A DNA stretch of 64,000 nt, from assembly GCA_036501665.1 (NCBI GenBank), contig DASXZW010000074.1, forward strand, positions 6,691 to 70,690, read 5' to 3'. The notes beneath the pieces are model-generated. The model searched no databases. It saw nothing but the letters and a program-made list of their open reading frames with translations, and was not told the origin of the DNA. This document shows positions 41,404-49,714 of the stretch, piece after piece. The position numbers and the translations under genes are program-made. Origin of the DNA: DATAUD01 sp036501665 (GTDB lineage Bacteria; Verrucomicrobiota; Verrucomicrobiia; Limisphaerales; Palsa-1400). Each line of letters begins with the position of its first letter. Position 1 is the stretch's first letter.

Positions 41404-43716
41404 TCATTTTCTCTCTGGCCGACCAAAATTTGGCTCTTCGCAGCGAACCATCGTGAGACGTGCCAGCAGCCCTGAAAACCTGTTTCCCGTCCTGTTGTTC
41501 CTGACTGCCACCGCCAGCGCCCTACGCTGGCCGATTAGCACGACCAGTTTCTTGCCTCGTGTGATGCCGGTGTAAACAAGATTTCGCTGCAACAGCATAT
41601 ATTGCTGCATCGCCAGCGGCGTCACGACCGCAGGGAATTCCGACCCCTGTGACTTGTGGATTGTGATCGCGTAGGCCATCGACACCTCGTCCAGTTCGCC
41701 GTAATCGTAGGCGACCTCGCGCTGGTCGAAGCGGATGGTCACCTCGCGCTCCAAAGGGTCGATCTTCACGATCTGGCCGATGTCCCCGTTGAACACGTCC
41801 TTGTCGTAGTCGTTTTCAGTCTGAATTACCTTGTCCCTTGGCCGGAACTGCCATCCAAACTTCTCCACCACCGGCTCGTCGGCGCGGACGGGATTGAGTT
41901 CGGTTTGAAGCCGCATGTTGAGTTCGCGGATGCCCAGCGAACCCCGGTTCATGGGGCACAAGACCTGAATGTCGCGCATCGGATTGAGCCGGAACTTGGC
42001 CGGGATGCGCGTCTTGATCATCTCGACCAGCGTGGCGGCGATTTCCTCAGGCTCGGCCCGGTCGATGAAGTAAAAGTCAGATTCGGCATCCTTACCCGGA
42101 AGTTCCGGCATGTGGCCCTCGTTAATCCGGTGCGCAGTGGTGATAATCCGGCTGTGCGCCGCCTGCCTGAAGACCTCTGTCAGCCGCACGACCGGCACGA
42201 CACCGCTCTCGATGATGCTCCGCAGCACCATGCCCGGCCCGACCGAGGGCAACTGGTCCACGTCCCCCACCAGCAGCAGGCTGGCGCTGGGCGGCAGGGC
42301 GCGTAGCAGGTTTGCCATGAGCACCACGTCCACCATCGAGGTTTCGTCAACGACCAGAAGATCACAGTCCAAGGGATTGGCCTCGTTGCGCTTGAAAGCG
42401 CCTGTTCCGGGTTGGACTTCCAGCAGCCGGTGTATCGTCTTGGCCTCCATGCCGGTCGTCTCGGAGAGGCGCTTGGCAGCACGGCCCGTGGGAGCGCACA
42501 ACAGGCAACGCACTTTTTTTGCCCGGAGAATTATCAGAATGGCGTTGACCAGCGTCGTCTTGCCCACGCCGGGGCCGCCGGTGAGAACGAGCACCCGGCT
42601 CGTCAGGGCCAACCTGAGCGCGTCGCGCTGGCTCGGCGCAAGGTCCTTGCCGGTCTTGCCCTCACACCAAACGACGGCTTTCTCGAAATCTATCGCCGGG
42701 AATGTCGAAGCCGAGTTGGAGAGATTCCCAATCCGGGAGGCAATGTTTTCCTCGGCCCGTTTCAGGTGCGGCAGGAATACCAGTTCATGCCCGTTGATGG
42801 TTTCCCTGACCAGATCGCCGCTTGCCAAGGTGCGTTCCAAAGCTTCGGTCACGATCTTGTCGTCCACGATCAAGAGCTTTCCCGCCTCATCCCTGAGCAG
42901 TTCGACCGGCAGGGCGCAGTGGCCATCCCCGGTTGCCTCGATAAGCACATGGCTCAGCCCGGCGCAGGCCCGAATCAGGGAATCGACCGGGATGCCGATC
43001 TTCTGCGCGATTTGGTCGGCGGTCTTAAAGCCAATGCCGTGGATGTCCTTGGCGAGGCGGTACGGGTCGGTGCGCACTTTCTCGATGGCATAGTCGCCAT
43101 AGGTCTTGTAGATACGAACGGCCCGGCTGGTGCTGACGCCGTTGGAGTGGAGGAAGACCATAATCTGGCGGATGACCTTCTGTTCCGCCCACGCGTCCTT
43201 GATGCGCTTCCGGCGCTTCGGCCCTATGCCGTCCACGTCTTCCAGCCGGGCCGACTCCTGCTCGATAATGTCGAAAATCCTCTCGCCGAACTTGTCCACC
43301 AGCTTTTTGGCGTAGACCGGGCCGATGCCCTTGACCATGCCGCTGCCCAGATACTTTTCGATGCCCTCCTTCGTCGTCGGTGCGGTGCTGTTCAGCATCT
43401 CCGCCCGAAACTGAAGGCCGAACTCGCGGTGCTGAACCCACTGGCCTTGGGCGGTCACCCATTCTCCGGCGCTGACGGACGGCAGCGAGCCAACGACTGT
43501 GACCTGATCACGGTGCCCTTTGGCCTTCACCCTCAGCACTGCGAAACCGTTTTCCTCGTTGAAAAACGTGACGCGCTCAATCAGGCCGGAGAGGCTGTCA
43601 GCAAACTGCTTGGCTGATTGCGGGTTCAAGACAGCGCTATGTTGAAAGGCGTCGGCAGGGCTGGCAAGAACTGACGGAATTGGACAGTGATTCTCGGCGG
43701 TTGGCTGAAAGATCAT
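41404..43716 (-). CDS. recD2: RecD2-type SF1B DNA helicase
   Basis: 770 residues. N-terminal OB-like part (VTVVGSLPSVSAGEWVTAQG), helix-hairpin-helix motifs (GSGMVKGIGPVYAKKLVDKF, VDGIGPKRRKRI), then the helicase core: LTGGPGVGKTTLVNAIL (Walker A), LLVVDETSMVD (Walker B), LLVGDVDQLPSVGPG, MAYAITIHKSQGSEFPAV and LVYTGITRGKKLVVLIG. This is the RecD2 architecture, a 5'-3' DNA helicase in genome maintenance, outside RecBCD. No RecB/C gene is near. Single-gene unit. Confidence 0.95.
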   Translation of the reverse strand: MIFQPTAENHCPIPSVLASPADAFQHSAVLNPQSAKQFADSLSGLIERVTFFNEENGFAVLRVKAKGHRDQVTVVGSLPSVSAGEWVTAQGQWVQHREFGLQFRAEMLNSTAPTTKEGIEKYLGSGMVKGIGPVYAKKLVDKFGERIFDIIEQESARLEDVDGIGPKRRKRIKDAWAEQKVIRQIMVFLHSNGVSTSRAVRIYKTYGDYAIEKVRTDPYRLAKDIHGIGFKTADQIAQKIGIPVDSLIRACAGLSHVLIEATGDGHCALPVELLRDEAGKLLIVDDKIVTEALERTLASGDLVRETINGHELVFLPHLKRAEENIASRIGNLSNSASTFPAIDFEKAVVWCEGKTGKDLAPSQRDALRLALTSRVLVLTGGPGVGKTTLVNAILIILRAKKVRCLLCAPTGRAAKRLSETTGMEAKTIHRLLEVQPGTGAFKRNEANPLDCDLLVVDETSMVDVVLMANLLRALPPSASLLLVGDVDQLPSVGPGMVLRSIIESGVVPVVRLTEVFRQAAHSRIITTAHRINEGHMPELPGKDAESDFYFIDRAEPEEIAATLVEMIKTRIPAKFRLNPMRDIQVLCPMNRGSLGIRELNMRLQTELNPVRADEPVVEKFGWQFRPRDKVIQTENDYDKDVFNGDIGQIVKIDPLEREVTIRFDQREVAYDYGELDEVSMAYAITIHKSQGSEFPAVVTPLAMQQYMLLQRNLVYTGITRGKKLVVLIGQRRALAVAVRNNRTGNRFSGLLARLTMVRCEEPNFGRPERK

Positions 43717-43758
43717 CGAGGCGGCAGTACCTTGACCGCCACGGCACGCGCCCTTGAA

Positions 43759-44001
43759 TCAGGGGGCGTCTTTAATCGCAAGCTCGTCCCTCATCCACCG
43801 GGCCACGCCCGCCTCCGCATCTGCCAGCGCGGCATCGAGGGTCGCGTAGCTGCGGCGGCCCTTCCACACTAGGCCGCCCTCGTTCAGAACCCGAATGAAC
43901 GAACATGTCTGGTCGCAGTAGCCGATCTCGACAGCCGCACTCAGCGACCCACCGCCAAAGATGCGGATACGAAATAGACTCGGAAAAATTGGTTTGCTTT
44001 C
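43759..44001 (-). CDS. Small conserved-looking protein, start codon unclear
   Basis: Frame reads RIFGGGSLSAAVEIGYCDQT, then FIRVLNEGGLVWKGRRSYAT and LDAALADAEAGVARWMRDEL. This strand-turn-helix arrangement resembles small conserved proteins, but no ATG, GTG or TTG lies in the right place; the likely start would have been just before RIFGGG, where ATC codons occur. Either an unusual start codon or a start-lost pseudogene. Stop TGA at 43759-43761. The span shown is the maximal open frame. Confidence 0.4.
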   Translation of the reverse strand, partial: ESKPIFPSLFRIRIFGGGSLSAAVEIGYCDQTCSFIRVLNEGGLVWKGRRSYATLDAALADAEAGVARWMRDELAIKDAP

Positions 44002-44262
44002 TCATCAACGATTAAGTCGACACCACGTCGACTATCATATCAACTGCTACGCTGACCACCATCGCGAGAAATATGGAGAACTGGCTTTCCGTGTTTCAGG
44101 GCAAGGATGACGATCTTCATCGAGCTAGAAGTTAGCTCTCTACCAATTGAAAATATCACAGTGCTGTCGGAATCACGCGCATTCCATGCTCCACCGCGAA
44201 ATCCAGCGAAGCACGGTCAGCGCCGGTCTTGCCATCGGAAATAATTTTTCCAACCACAGTCA

Positions 44263-45240
44263 TCACTTTCTCATTTCTTCGTCAATGAAACTCAGAAAAC
44301 TTGCGCTGGGAACGTCAGTCTTGGCCGTCTTGATTTTCCGCGAGTAATGCTCAGCAGCCCGATTCAGCGCAGCGCGGAACCGTGGCGATAACTTAAAGGG
44401 TGGGGTCGGGCATTTTGAAGCAGCGTGGACTTGAACAGCATGGCACGGCCATTTTCTCGAATAAAACTTCTTCTCTTCGGGGCTGATTTTCACGACGAAA
44501 TCGACGTACTTCCAATACACTCCCGCAACCCCGCGCTTGCCCAAGCGAAACGAGAGCAGCCAGTCATTTTGCTGAACCCTGCCTTTTCTGACGCTGGCCC
44601 AAGTATAGGGCACCGTCCGCCCATATTCTGTAGACGTTACTTCTTTGACGGCTTTGGCGGTTCCAATAACCCTTTCATCGCTCCAATCCAGTTTCCAGCA
44701 AGGGCGGTGCGGGGATTCATGCCATTCAGCGAATTCCCGCGTTGCTGCTTTGCCAACATAGTTCCCGCCGTGTCTCCTTGCGAACTGGCGTGCCAGAAGG
44801 TCGAGTTTCATCAATTCACGAGCGGTTATCTTCCGAGGTCTTGCGTATTTTATGAGCCTGTCTATATCCAAATGGCTGGGCGGCATCCAGACACCCGCCT
44901 CCTTCAAGCCGGATACCCCCAACGCGTTTAATGACGCGTTGGCAGACGTAATCACACAACCCTTCTGGCGCGACCAGTACACTTTCATGTGAAGCGCATC
45001 AGAGAACTCAACGGTAGCTCCACGCTTTATCAAGCTGCGCAGAGCGTCCGGGTCTGTGCCCCCGGCGGAAGGATTGCAGATGACGCGCAATCCTTTTGGG
45101 TGGGGAAGATAGGATTCGGCCTGCTTACCTATGTACGCCACCAAAACGACACGCCTGTCATCAGCATTCGGGTCGGCAAGGAGATACTTGATGCGGCCAT
45201 GAATATCAGACGAATTGTAAAGGATTTGCGGCGCTTTCAC
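44263..45240 (-). CDS. Phospholipase D-like (HKD) family protein
   Basis: 325 residues with a GTG start. The N-terminal half has a single PLD-type motif: ALHMKVYWSRQKGCVITSAN with SLNALG (HxK followed by Ser/Asn residues), preceded by RGATVEFSD. Single-HKD proteins usually dimerise to form the active site and include nucleases. The C-terminal half (RHGGNYVGKAATREFAEWHE, DWLLSFRLGKRGVAGVYWKY) is not recognised. Could be a nuclease of a defence or mobile-element function; no partner genes flank it in the same direction. Confidence 0.72.
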   Translation of the reverse strand: MKAPQILYNSSDIHGRIKYLLADPNADDRRVVLVAYIGKQAESYLPHPKGLRVICNPSAGGTDPDALRSLIKRGATVEFSDALHMKVYWSRQKGCVITSANASLNALGVSGLKEAGVWMPPSHLDIDRLIKYARPRKITARELMKLDLLARQFARRHGGNYVGKAATREFAEWHESPHRPCWKLDWSDERVIGTAKAVKEVTSTEYGRTVPYTWASVRKGRVQQNDWLLSFRLGKRGVAGVYWKYVDFVVKISPEEKKFYSRKWPCHAVQVHAASKCPTPPFKLSPRFRAALNRAAEHYSRKIKTAKTDVPSASFLSFIDEEMRK

Positions 45241-45337
45241 GAGTCGGTTCAGCGGTCGGTTTTAGATTCTTATCCAGCGAGCGCCATTCCTGAGTTGACC
45301 GTGCGTCGTTGACAATCGGCAATAGTAGAGTTGCAGT

Positions 45338-45565
45338 TTACAGCCTGTTTTTTCCTTGCTTTTTCACCTTTGCCCACCGCGCTCGTTGCGCCGACGCAAT
45401 GGCCGTTCGCGCCGCCTTGGACATTTTGCGCTTGGGCGGGTTGGCCGGAGCAGGAGGGTTTCCGTCAACGACGGCGTCAAGTTGAGCTTTCAGGCCCTCG
45501 ATTTGTTGAGTAATTGAGAGTAGGGTTTTGAGTTGTCCAATGGTCAGATTGTGAAGTTCTGTCAT
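45338..45565 (-). CDS. Small coiled-coil, basic-tail protein, 75 aa
   Basis: MTELHNLTIGQLKTLLSITQ forms a short coiled-coil helix (up to LDAVVDG), then a Pro linker (NPPAPANPPKRK) and a basic SKAARTAIASAQRARWAKVK segment of a type often seen at the ends of small Verrucomicrobial DNA-binding-like proteins. Start at 45565 set by the helix onset; a longer frame to 45616 is not supported. Function unknown. Confidence 0.6.
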   Translation of the reverse strand: MTELHNLTIGQLKTLLSITQQIEGLKAQLDAVVDGNPPAPANPPKRKMSKAARTAIASAQRARWAKVKKQGKNRL

Positions 45566-45805
45566 AGATGCCAACAGACTTCTACAATAAGGGCTACGCG
45601 TCAAGAAAACACGCACATATTGACAGGCATTTCCAGTGTGTCTGTTTAAGTGCGATCTGGAAATGGACGGGCACTGGATGCACTCCCAAAAGCCATGAAG
45701 ATTTGCATCGCAATACTGTTACGCGCCTTTTACTCGCCATGCGGATGGACTACGGACTCCAAGTAAGATTTTCGATAACGTTGTGCGAAGCGGAGAGGAT
45801 TGCGA

Positions 45806-47047
45806 CTATTTGCAGGGAATCTTTAGTTCACATCGCTTTTCTCGAATCGCTTTAGAAGAACGGTCGAGTCGTTGCGCCAATTCAGCGTCGGGAATCGTTC
45901 CAAGCAAACGCAGTTCATTCTTTTGCCAAGGCCGATACTTAGGATTGCTGGCCGGTGGAATTCTCAATTTTATTCGTTGAATTTGAATCGAGAATAAAGT
46001 GCGACCGAGATGTTGGGCCAGTTGACGGTCAGGCATCGTTCCGAGCAGCTTGATTTCATTTCCTGTCCAGACACGAATTATTGAGTGGATTCCCAATCGC
46101 CGACGATGATCACCCACAGTCTTATGATCGCGCCCCAAGCGTCGGCCAATCGCGACGTCGGTGTCGGTGCCCAATAGTCTTTCCTCAGCCTTCGTCCAAG
46201 GGCGGCGCAAGTAATGAATCGGTGCGATACCCTTGCGAAGCCGATAATACCCCACGGCGGACTCCTTGCGTCCTGTCACTTTCGCCACTTGCTCGTCCGT
46301 CATTTTGCCCAGCAACTTTTGTTCACACTTCATCCAACGTCGTTTGGCCAATAAATCAACGACGCCTTCGATTTTGAGCAAGCGTTTTTGTCGGCGAACA
46401 GCGTTGCGCGTACGTCCAATAAGTCGAGCCACTTCTGCATCCGGCTTCTTAGCGAGGAGAGCGATTTCTTCTTCTGTCCACATTCGATTCTGCATGACAA
46501 AGGAGGGTATCCCAAGTTTTTCGCGCTTTGCCCGTACTGAAGCCAGCGACCGGCGAAGGCGTTTGGCGACCGTGAAATCGCATTTCTTGCCAAGCATCTG
46601 CTCCTCATGGAAAGTCCAATGTCGGCGCGTATAAATCCACGGCAGTATTCCTAGTTTACGTCGGCGCTCCCGGACCTGTCTGACGGTGCGGCCAAGCTCG
46701 TGTGCAAGTTGATGATCGGTAATGGTCCCGAGCATTCTGCCTTCTTTGGTGTTCCAAGGTCGGTGCCGGAAATGGCGAATCTTCAATGCCATGCGGCGTT
46801 TTGCCACAGATACGGAAGTGCGCTTGAGGAATCGGGCGATTTCGCGGTCGGGTTTGGTACCCAGCACCTTATCTTCTTTGGAGGTCCAAGGGCGCGAATT
46901 CCCTTCCGGGATAAACCGTGGGACACCCAGTAGGTTCCGCTTGATGCAGACGGCTTGAACACTGCGCTTGAACTTTCGGCTTAATTCCCGATCTGTACGC
47001 GTGCACAGCAGCCGAAGTTCTTTGACGGTCCATTTCGACGCAGCCAT
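45806..47047 (-). CDS. Nine-repeat Myb/SANT-like helix-turn-helix protein
   Basis: 413 residues made almost entirely of about nine tandem repeats of roughly 45 residues with the pattern [PW]W...E..LLGT..D..[IV]A..L.R[TS]..[SA]V...R..L.I. Examples: PWTSKEDKVLGTKPDREIAR, PWNTKEGRMLGTITDHQLAH, VWTGNEIKLLGTMPDRQLAQ. Each looks like a three-helix Myb/SANT-type HTH with conserved Trp and a basic third helix. Such an array should bind a long DNA stretch. No catalytic domain. ATG at 47047 preferred over TTG at 47071. Neighbouring genes are unrelated. Confidence 0.72.
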   Translation of the reverse strand: MAASKWTVKELRLLCTRTDRELSRKFKRSVQAVCIKRNLLGVPRFIPEGNSRPWTSKEDKVLGTKPDREIARFLKRTSVSVAKRRMALKIRHFRHRPWNTKEGRMLGTITDHQLAHELGRTVRQVRERRRKLGILPWIYTRRHWTFHEEQMLGKKCDFTVAKRLRRSLASVRAKREKLGIPSFVMQNRMWTEEEIALLAKKPDAEVARLIGRTRNAVRRQKRLLKIEGVVDLLAKRRWMKCEQKLLGKMTDEQVAKVTGRKESAVGYYRLRKGIAPIHYLRRPWTKAEERLLGTDTDVAIGRRLGRDHKTVGDHRRRLGIHSIIRVWTGNEIKLLGTMPDRQLAQHLGRTLFSIQIQRIKLRIPPASNPKYRPWQKNELRLLGTIPDAELAQRLDRSSKAIREKRCELKIPCK

Positions 47048-47131
47048 AGCGATTTCACCACCCCGCGACAACTTTGGTGTGCCGGGCGAAAACTGGTTTT
47101 AGCGTTGTCCAAATAGTGAACGCCGTTCGCA

Positions 47132-47629
47132 TTACGGCATTTGGGAAACGTACTTGTGATAAGCGGCGATCCAGTCCGTCGCGATCTCGTGCTGGTATTG
47201 TTTCAATAACGCCGACGCCGCGTCATGGCCGTGCCTCTCCAATTCGTGCCGAACATTCGCCGCCATCCGATCTTCCAGCTTGTCCTTCACATGGGCGTTG
47301 AACGGCTCTGTGTAATAACTTTCCGGCCAGAGGTTTTTGGGGTCGTTGTTTCCACCAAGTTCAAGACTGATGAGGTGATCAATTTCGTAATGGCCTTGCA
47401 TTCCCGGCACCCGACCAAAGTATTCGGTGAACACTTGACGCTTGACGGCGGCAGTGACGTGGCGAACGCCGCCATTCAACCGATTAGCGTAGCCCTTTTG
47501 CGTGACTTGTTCGACGGTCACGTTTGTGAATACTGCCCCCGGCGTCAGCTTGGGGTCAGGACGAATCGGGTCTTCAGCGCGTGATACCAAGGCAGCGAGG
47601 AGAAACAGGGCGATCAGATTCGTTTTCAT
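47132..47629 (-). CDS. Secreted HNH-fold protein, 165 aa
   Basis: Signal peptide (KTNLIALFLLAALVSRA), then HYEIDHLISLELGGNNDPKN and LWPESY, an HNH-like signature (Asp-His, Leu-Gly-Gly, Asn-Leu-Trp). Family members of this type are exported and have no known substrate; nuclease activity is possible but unproven here. Overlaps the GH16 gene end by 4 nt, so the two are translationally coupled. Confidence 0.72.
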   Translation of the reverse strand: MKTNLIALFLLAALVSRAEDPIRPDPKLTPGAVFTNVTVEQVTQKGYANRLNGGVRHVTAAVKRQVFTEYFGRVPGMQGHYEIDHLISLELGGNNDPKNLWPESYYTEPFNAHVKDKLEDRMAANVRHELERHGHDAASALLKQYQHEIATDWIAAYHKYVSQMP

Positions 47630-48447
47630 TTTGACCGGTCCGTCGCAACACCTTGTTCTCCGTCTAGTTCTTTGTAAACTCTTACATAATCAATCAGGAA
47701 TTTCTGTGGGAGAACAGTGTCATCAATTGGCCCGCCCCAACTGCCGCCCAAGGCGAAATTCATCAACAGATAGTGGGGCTTTCGGAACGGATTATCACTA
47801 CCCTTTCCAGCCTTGTCGATGAGGACAGTGTGATATTTTGTGCTGTCAAAAAAGAAATCAATTCGGTCTGGATACCATTCGACGGCGTATATATGTAAAT
47901 CATCGAATGGTCGAGGCGTCTGTAGGTTTTTGGTGTCTGACTGATGTTTTCCGTCGACGGCGTAATGGAGGGTGCCGTGAATTTTGTCGGCCTCCTTTCC
48001 CACAAACTCCATCATGTCAATTTCACCGCAAGCAGGCCAGCCTACACGAGAAATATTCGTTCCGAGGGTCCACAGTGCTGGCCAGACGCCGGTGCCGTGG
48101 GGTAGTTTAGCTCGCACCTCAATTCGACCATATTGCCAGCTTGCTTTTTTTCGCGTGGTTAAACTGGCTGACGTATACTCGACTGTTGAATGGTTCTCTG
48201 GGGTAAAATGGTCTTTTCTGCACTCAATAATGAGTGTGCCGTCTTCAACTCGGGCGTTGGCCAAGCACCCCTGCGTGTAGTATTGCCTCTCGTTGTTTCT
48301 GACAAACCCCTTTTCATAATCCCACTTTGTCTGATCTGGCAGCCCATTGTAATTGAACTCGTCCGACCAGACCAATTTCCATTTTTCTGCCTGAACGCAG
48401 TTTGCCGCGCCAATCAACATCGCCAGCGCCAAAAAAATAATCTTCAT
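47626..48447 (-). CDS. Secreted GH16 beta-glucanase (laminarinase-like)
   Basis: 273 residues. Signal peptide (KIIFLALAMLIGAANCVQA) then a glycoside hydrolase 16 domain: WKLVWSDEFNYNGLPD, YGRIEVRAKLPHGTGVWPAL, catalytic GEIDMMEFVG (two Glu flanking Asp), IHGTLHYAVDG, and ILMNFALGG-type ending LLMNFALGGSWGG. Likely cleaves beta-1,3- or mixed-linkage glucans outside the cytoplasm. ATG at 48447 is preferred as signal-peptide start. Its last 4 nt overlap the HNH-protein start (ATGA). Confidence 0.9.
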   Translation of the reverse strand: MKIIFLALAMLIGAANCVQAEKWKLVWSDEFNYNGLPDQTKWDYEKGFVRNNERQYYTQGCLANARVEDGTLIIECRKDHFTPENHSTVEYTSASLTTRKKASWQYGRIEVRAKLPHGTGVWPALWTLGTNISRVGWPACGEIDMMEFVGKEADKIHGTLHYAVDGKHQSDTKNLQTPRPFDDLHIYAVEWYPDRIDFFFDSTKYHTVLIDKAGKGSDNPFRKPHYLLMNFALGGSWGGPIDDTVLPQKFLIDYVRVYKELDGEQGVATDRSK

Positions 48448-48486
48448 TGCATTTCCTGAGTTGTAAATCGTTACACTCACACCACG

Positions 48487-49041
48487 CTACTCGGACCGCT
48501 TCCAGACGGTGCCGCTCATACTGCTCCACAACGGTATCAGATCGGGGTCATCAATCGCTGTGCGTCTTACGGTGTGCTCGTCAATGGCAATCGCCTTCTT
48601 GAACCACTCTCTGCTCTCGTCGAGCTTTCCCAATTGAGCGCAATAACAGGCCAGATTATATGGAATAGTCCACACGCCGGGGAATTTGTCTCCCACTGGT
48701 AACAGTTGATCGTGCGCCCCGTCCGTCTGGCCCATTTCATGCAGCGCAAACGAGCGGTTAATCCACGCATCAGCGCGGTTGGCATCGAGTTTTATGATAG
48801 CCTCGGTAATGTCCACACACTCCGACCATTTTTTGGCGTGAGCGTAAATCTGGCAGCGAACTTCCAACACGTCCGGGTGTGCGCGAAAAACAGGTGCGAT
48901 CTTCTCTAATTCCTCGTTCGCATCAGCGTAATTGCCGAGTCCAATCCAGCCGATAGCGGCGTTCAGGTGATGATTGTCCGGTGGGTCCAACAAAGTCACT
49001 GTTCCACGGTGACAAATCTTGCTTTGGAGATCAAGGCGCAC
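48487..49041 (-). CDS. TPR-repeat protein, 184 aa
   Basis: About four tetratricopeptide repeats (AAIGWIGLGNYADANEELEK, HPDVLEVRCQIYAHAKKWSE, WTIPYNLACYCAQLGKLDES) with the ending IPLWSSMSGTVW. The natural start may be GTG at 48999 (VTLLDPPDNHHLNAA). Cytosolic; this short TPR protein type occurs frequently in Verrucomicrobiota. Function unknown; co-directional with the GH16 gene with a gap of 39 nt. Confidence 0.72.
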   Translation of the reverse strand: MRLDLQSKICHRGTVTLLDPPDNHHLNAAIGWIGLGNYADANEELEKIAPVFRAHPDVLEVRCQIYAHAKKWSECVDITEAIIKLDANRADAWINRSFALHEMGQTDGAHDQLLPVGDKFPGVWTIPYNLACYCAQLGKLDESREWFKKAIAIDEHTVRRTAIDDPDLIPLWSSMSGTVWKRSE

Positions 49042-49127
49042 ATCAACTTACGCGGGAATCGCTTGTTTCAAGACGATGTTGAACGCTTTCATTCAATGCG
49101 CTGCCATCTTTTTCTGCTGAAATACCA

Positions 49128-49340
49128 TCATCCAGACTGGCTCTCTCCCTCATTTGGCCGCTCCCTGTCGACGATCAACTTGAGCAGGCGTATAGTCGCT
49201 TCCGTTGGTTTATTGGGATGATTGGGATTCATCAGGTGATTGATGGAGCTAGGCGCTTTGCCGAGTTTTCTCGCTGCCTCCGCCTCGGTCCACCCCATGA
49301 CTTTGACAAGTCTCTGAAATTCTGCCTTCACCTCGTCCAT
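49128..49340 (-). CDS. XRE-type HTH protein, 70 aa
   Basis: FQRLVKVMGWTEAEAARKLG and KAPSSINHLMNPNHPNKPTE make a single XRE/Cro-like helix-turn-helix; the rest is short helix. Probably a DNA-binding regulator of its small operon partner. Its start lies 3 nt after the end of the membrane protein gene at 49344 on the same strand. Confidence 0.7.
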   Translation of the reverse strand: MDEVKAEFQRLVKVMGWTEAEAARKLGKAPSSINHLMNPNHPNKPTEATIRLLKLIVDRERPNEGESQSG

Positions 49341-49343
49341 ACG

Positions 49344-49559
49344 CTATGGTCCTTTTCGTCTCGGTTTGGTCAATATCAAGAAAACTGCGACAGCGCCAAC
49401 GGTTCCCAAGATGAAAGCGGCAGATCGAGCCGGAACGACCCAAGCGTGAAGGGCAATGTACTCTGGAGGAAGTTGGCGGAAGTAAATGCCGAATGAATCG
49501 CATACAACAAAAAGGATGAGGGCGATGTACCAAAGTCGTTTTCTTTGCCCGTCTTGCAT
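49344..49559 (-). CDS. Small membrane protein with two helices, 71 aa
   Basis: MQDGQRKRLWYIALILFVVC and SAAFILGTVGAVAVFLILTK form two membrane helices separated by a short loop; the C-terminus is basic (KPRRKGP). Upstream partner of the XRE gene with a 3-nt gap. Small XRE-plus-membrane-protein pairs can be toxin-antitoxin-like, but nothing here proves it. Confidence 0.6.
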   Translation of the reverse strand: MQDGQRKRLWYIALILFVVCDSFGIYFRQLPPEYIALHAWVVPARSAAFILGTVGAVAVFLILTKPRRKGP

Positions 49560-49714
49560 GGCTCATTTTTGGCCATTCATGGACGCAGTGTCAATACGTT
49601 GACGGCATTTGCTTGGGCAAATACGCGATACGCGCCAAGGCCACCAAATCGCCTTGTGTCGGGACACTTTACTGACTCTCATTGCAGGAGTTTACGAAAA
49701 GACGCTGATTATCC

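Noticed and set aside
42110..43093. 327-codon plus-strand frame across recD2
   Set aside because: Also a shadow of recD2; Arg/Ser-rich with no domain.
42412..43617. 401-codon plus-strand frame across recD2
   Set aside because: It lies entirely opposite recD2, whose helicase motifs are all present; a GC-rich shadow.
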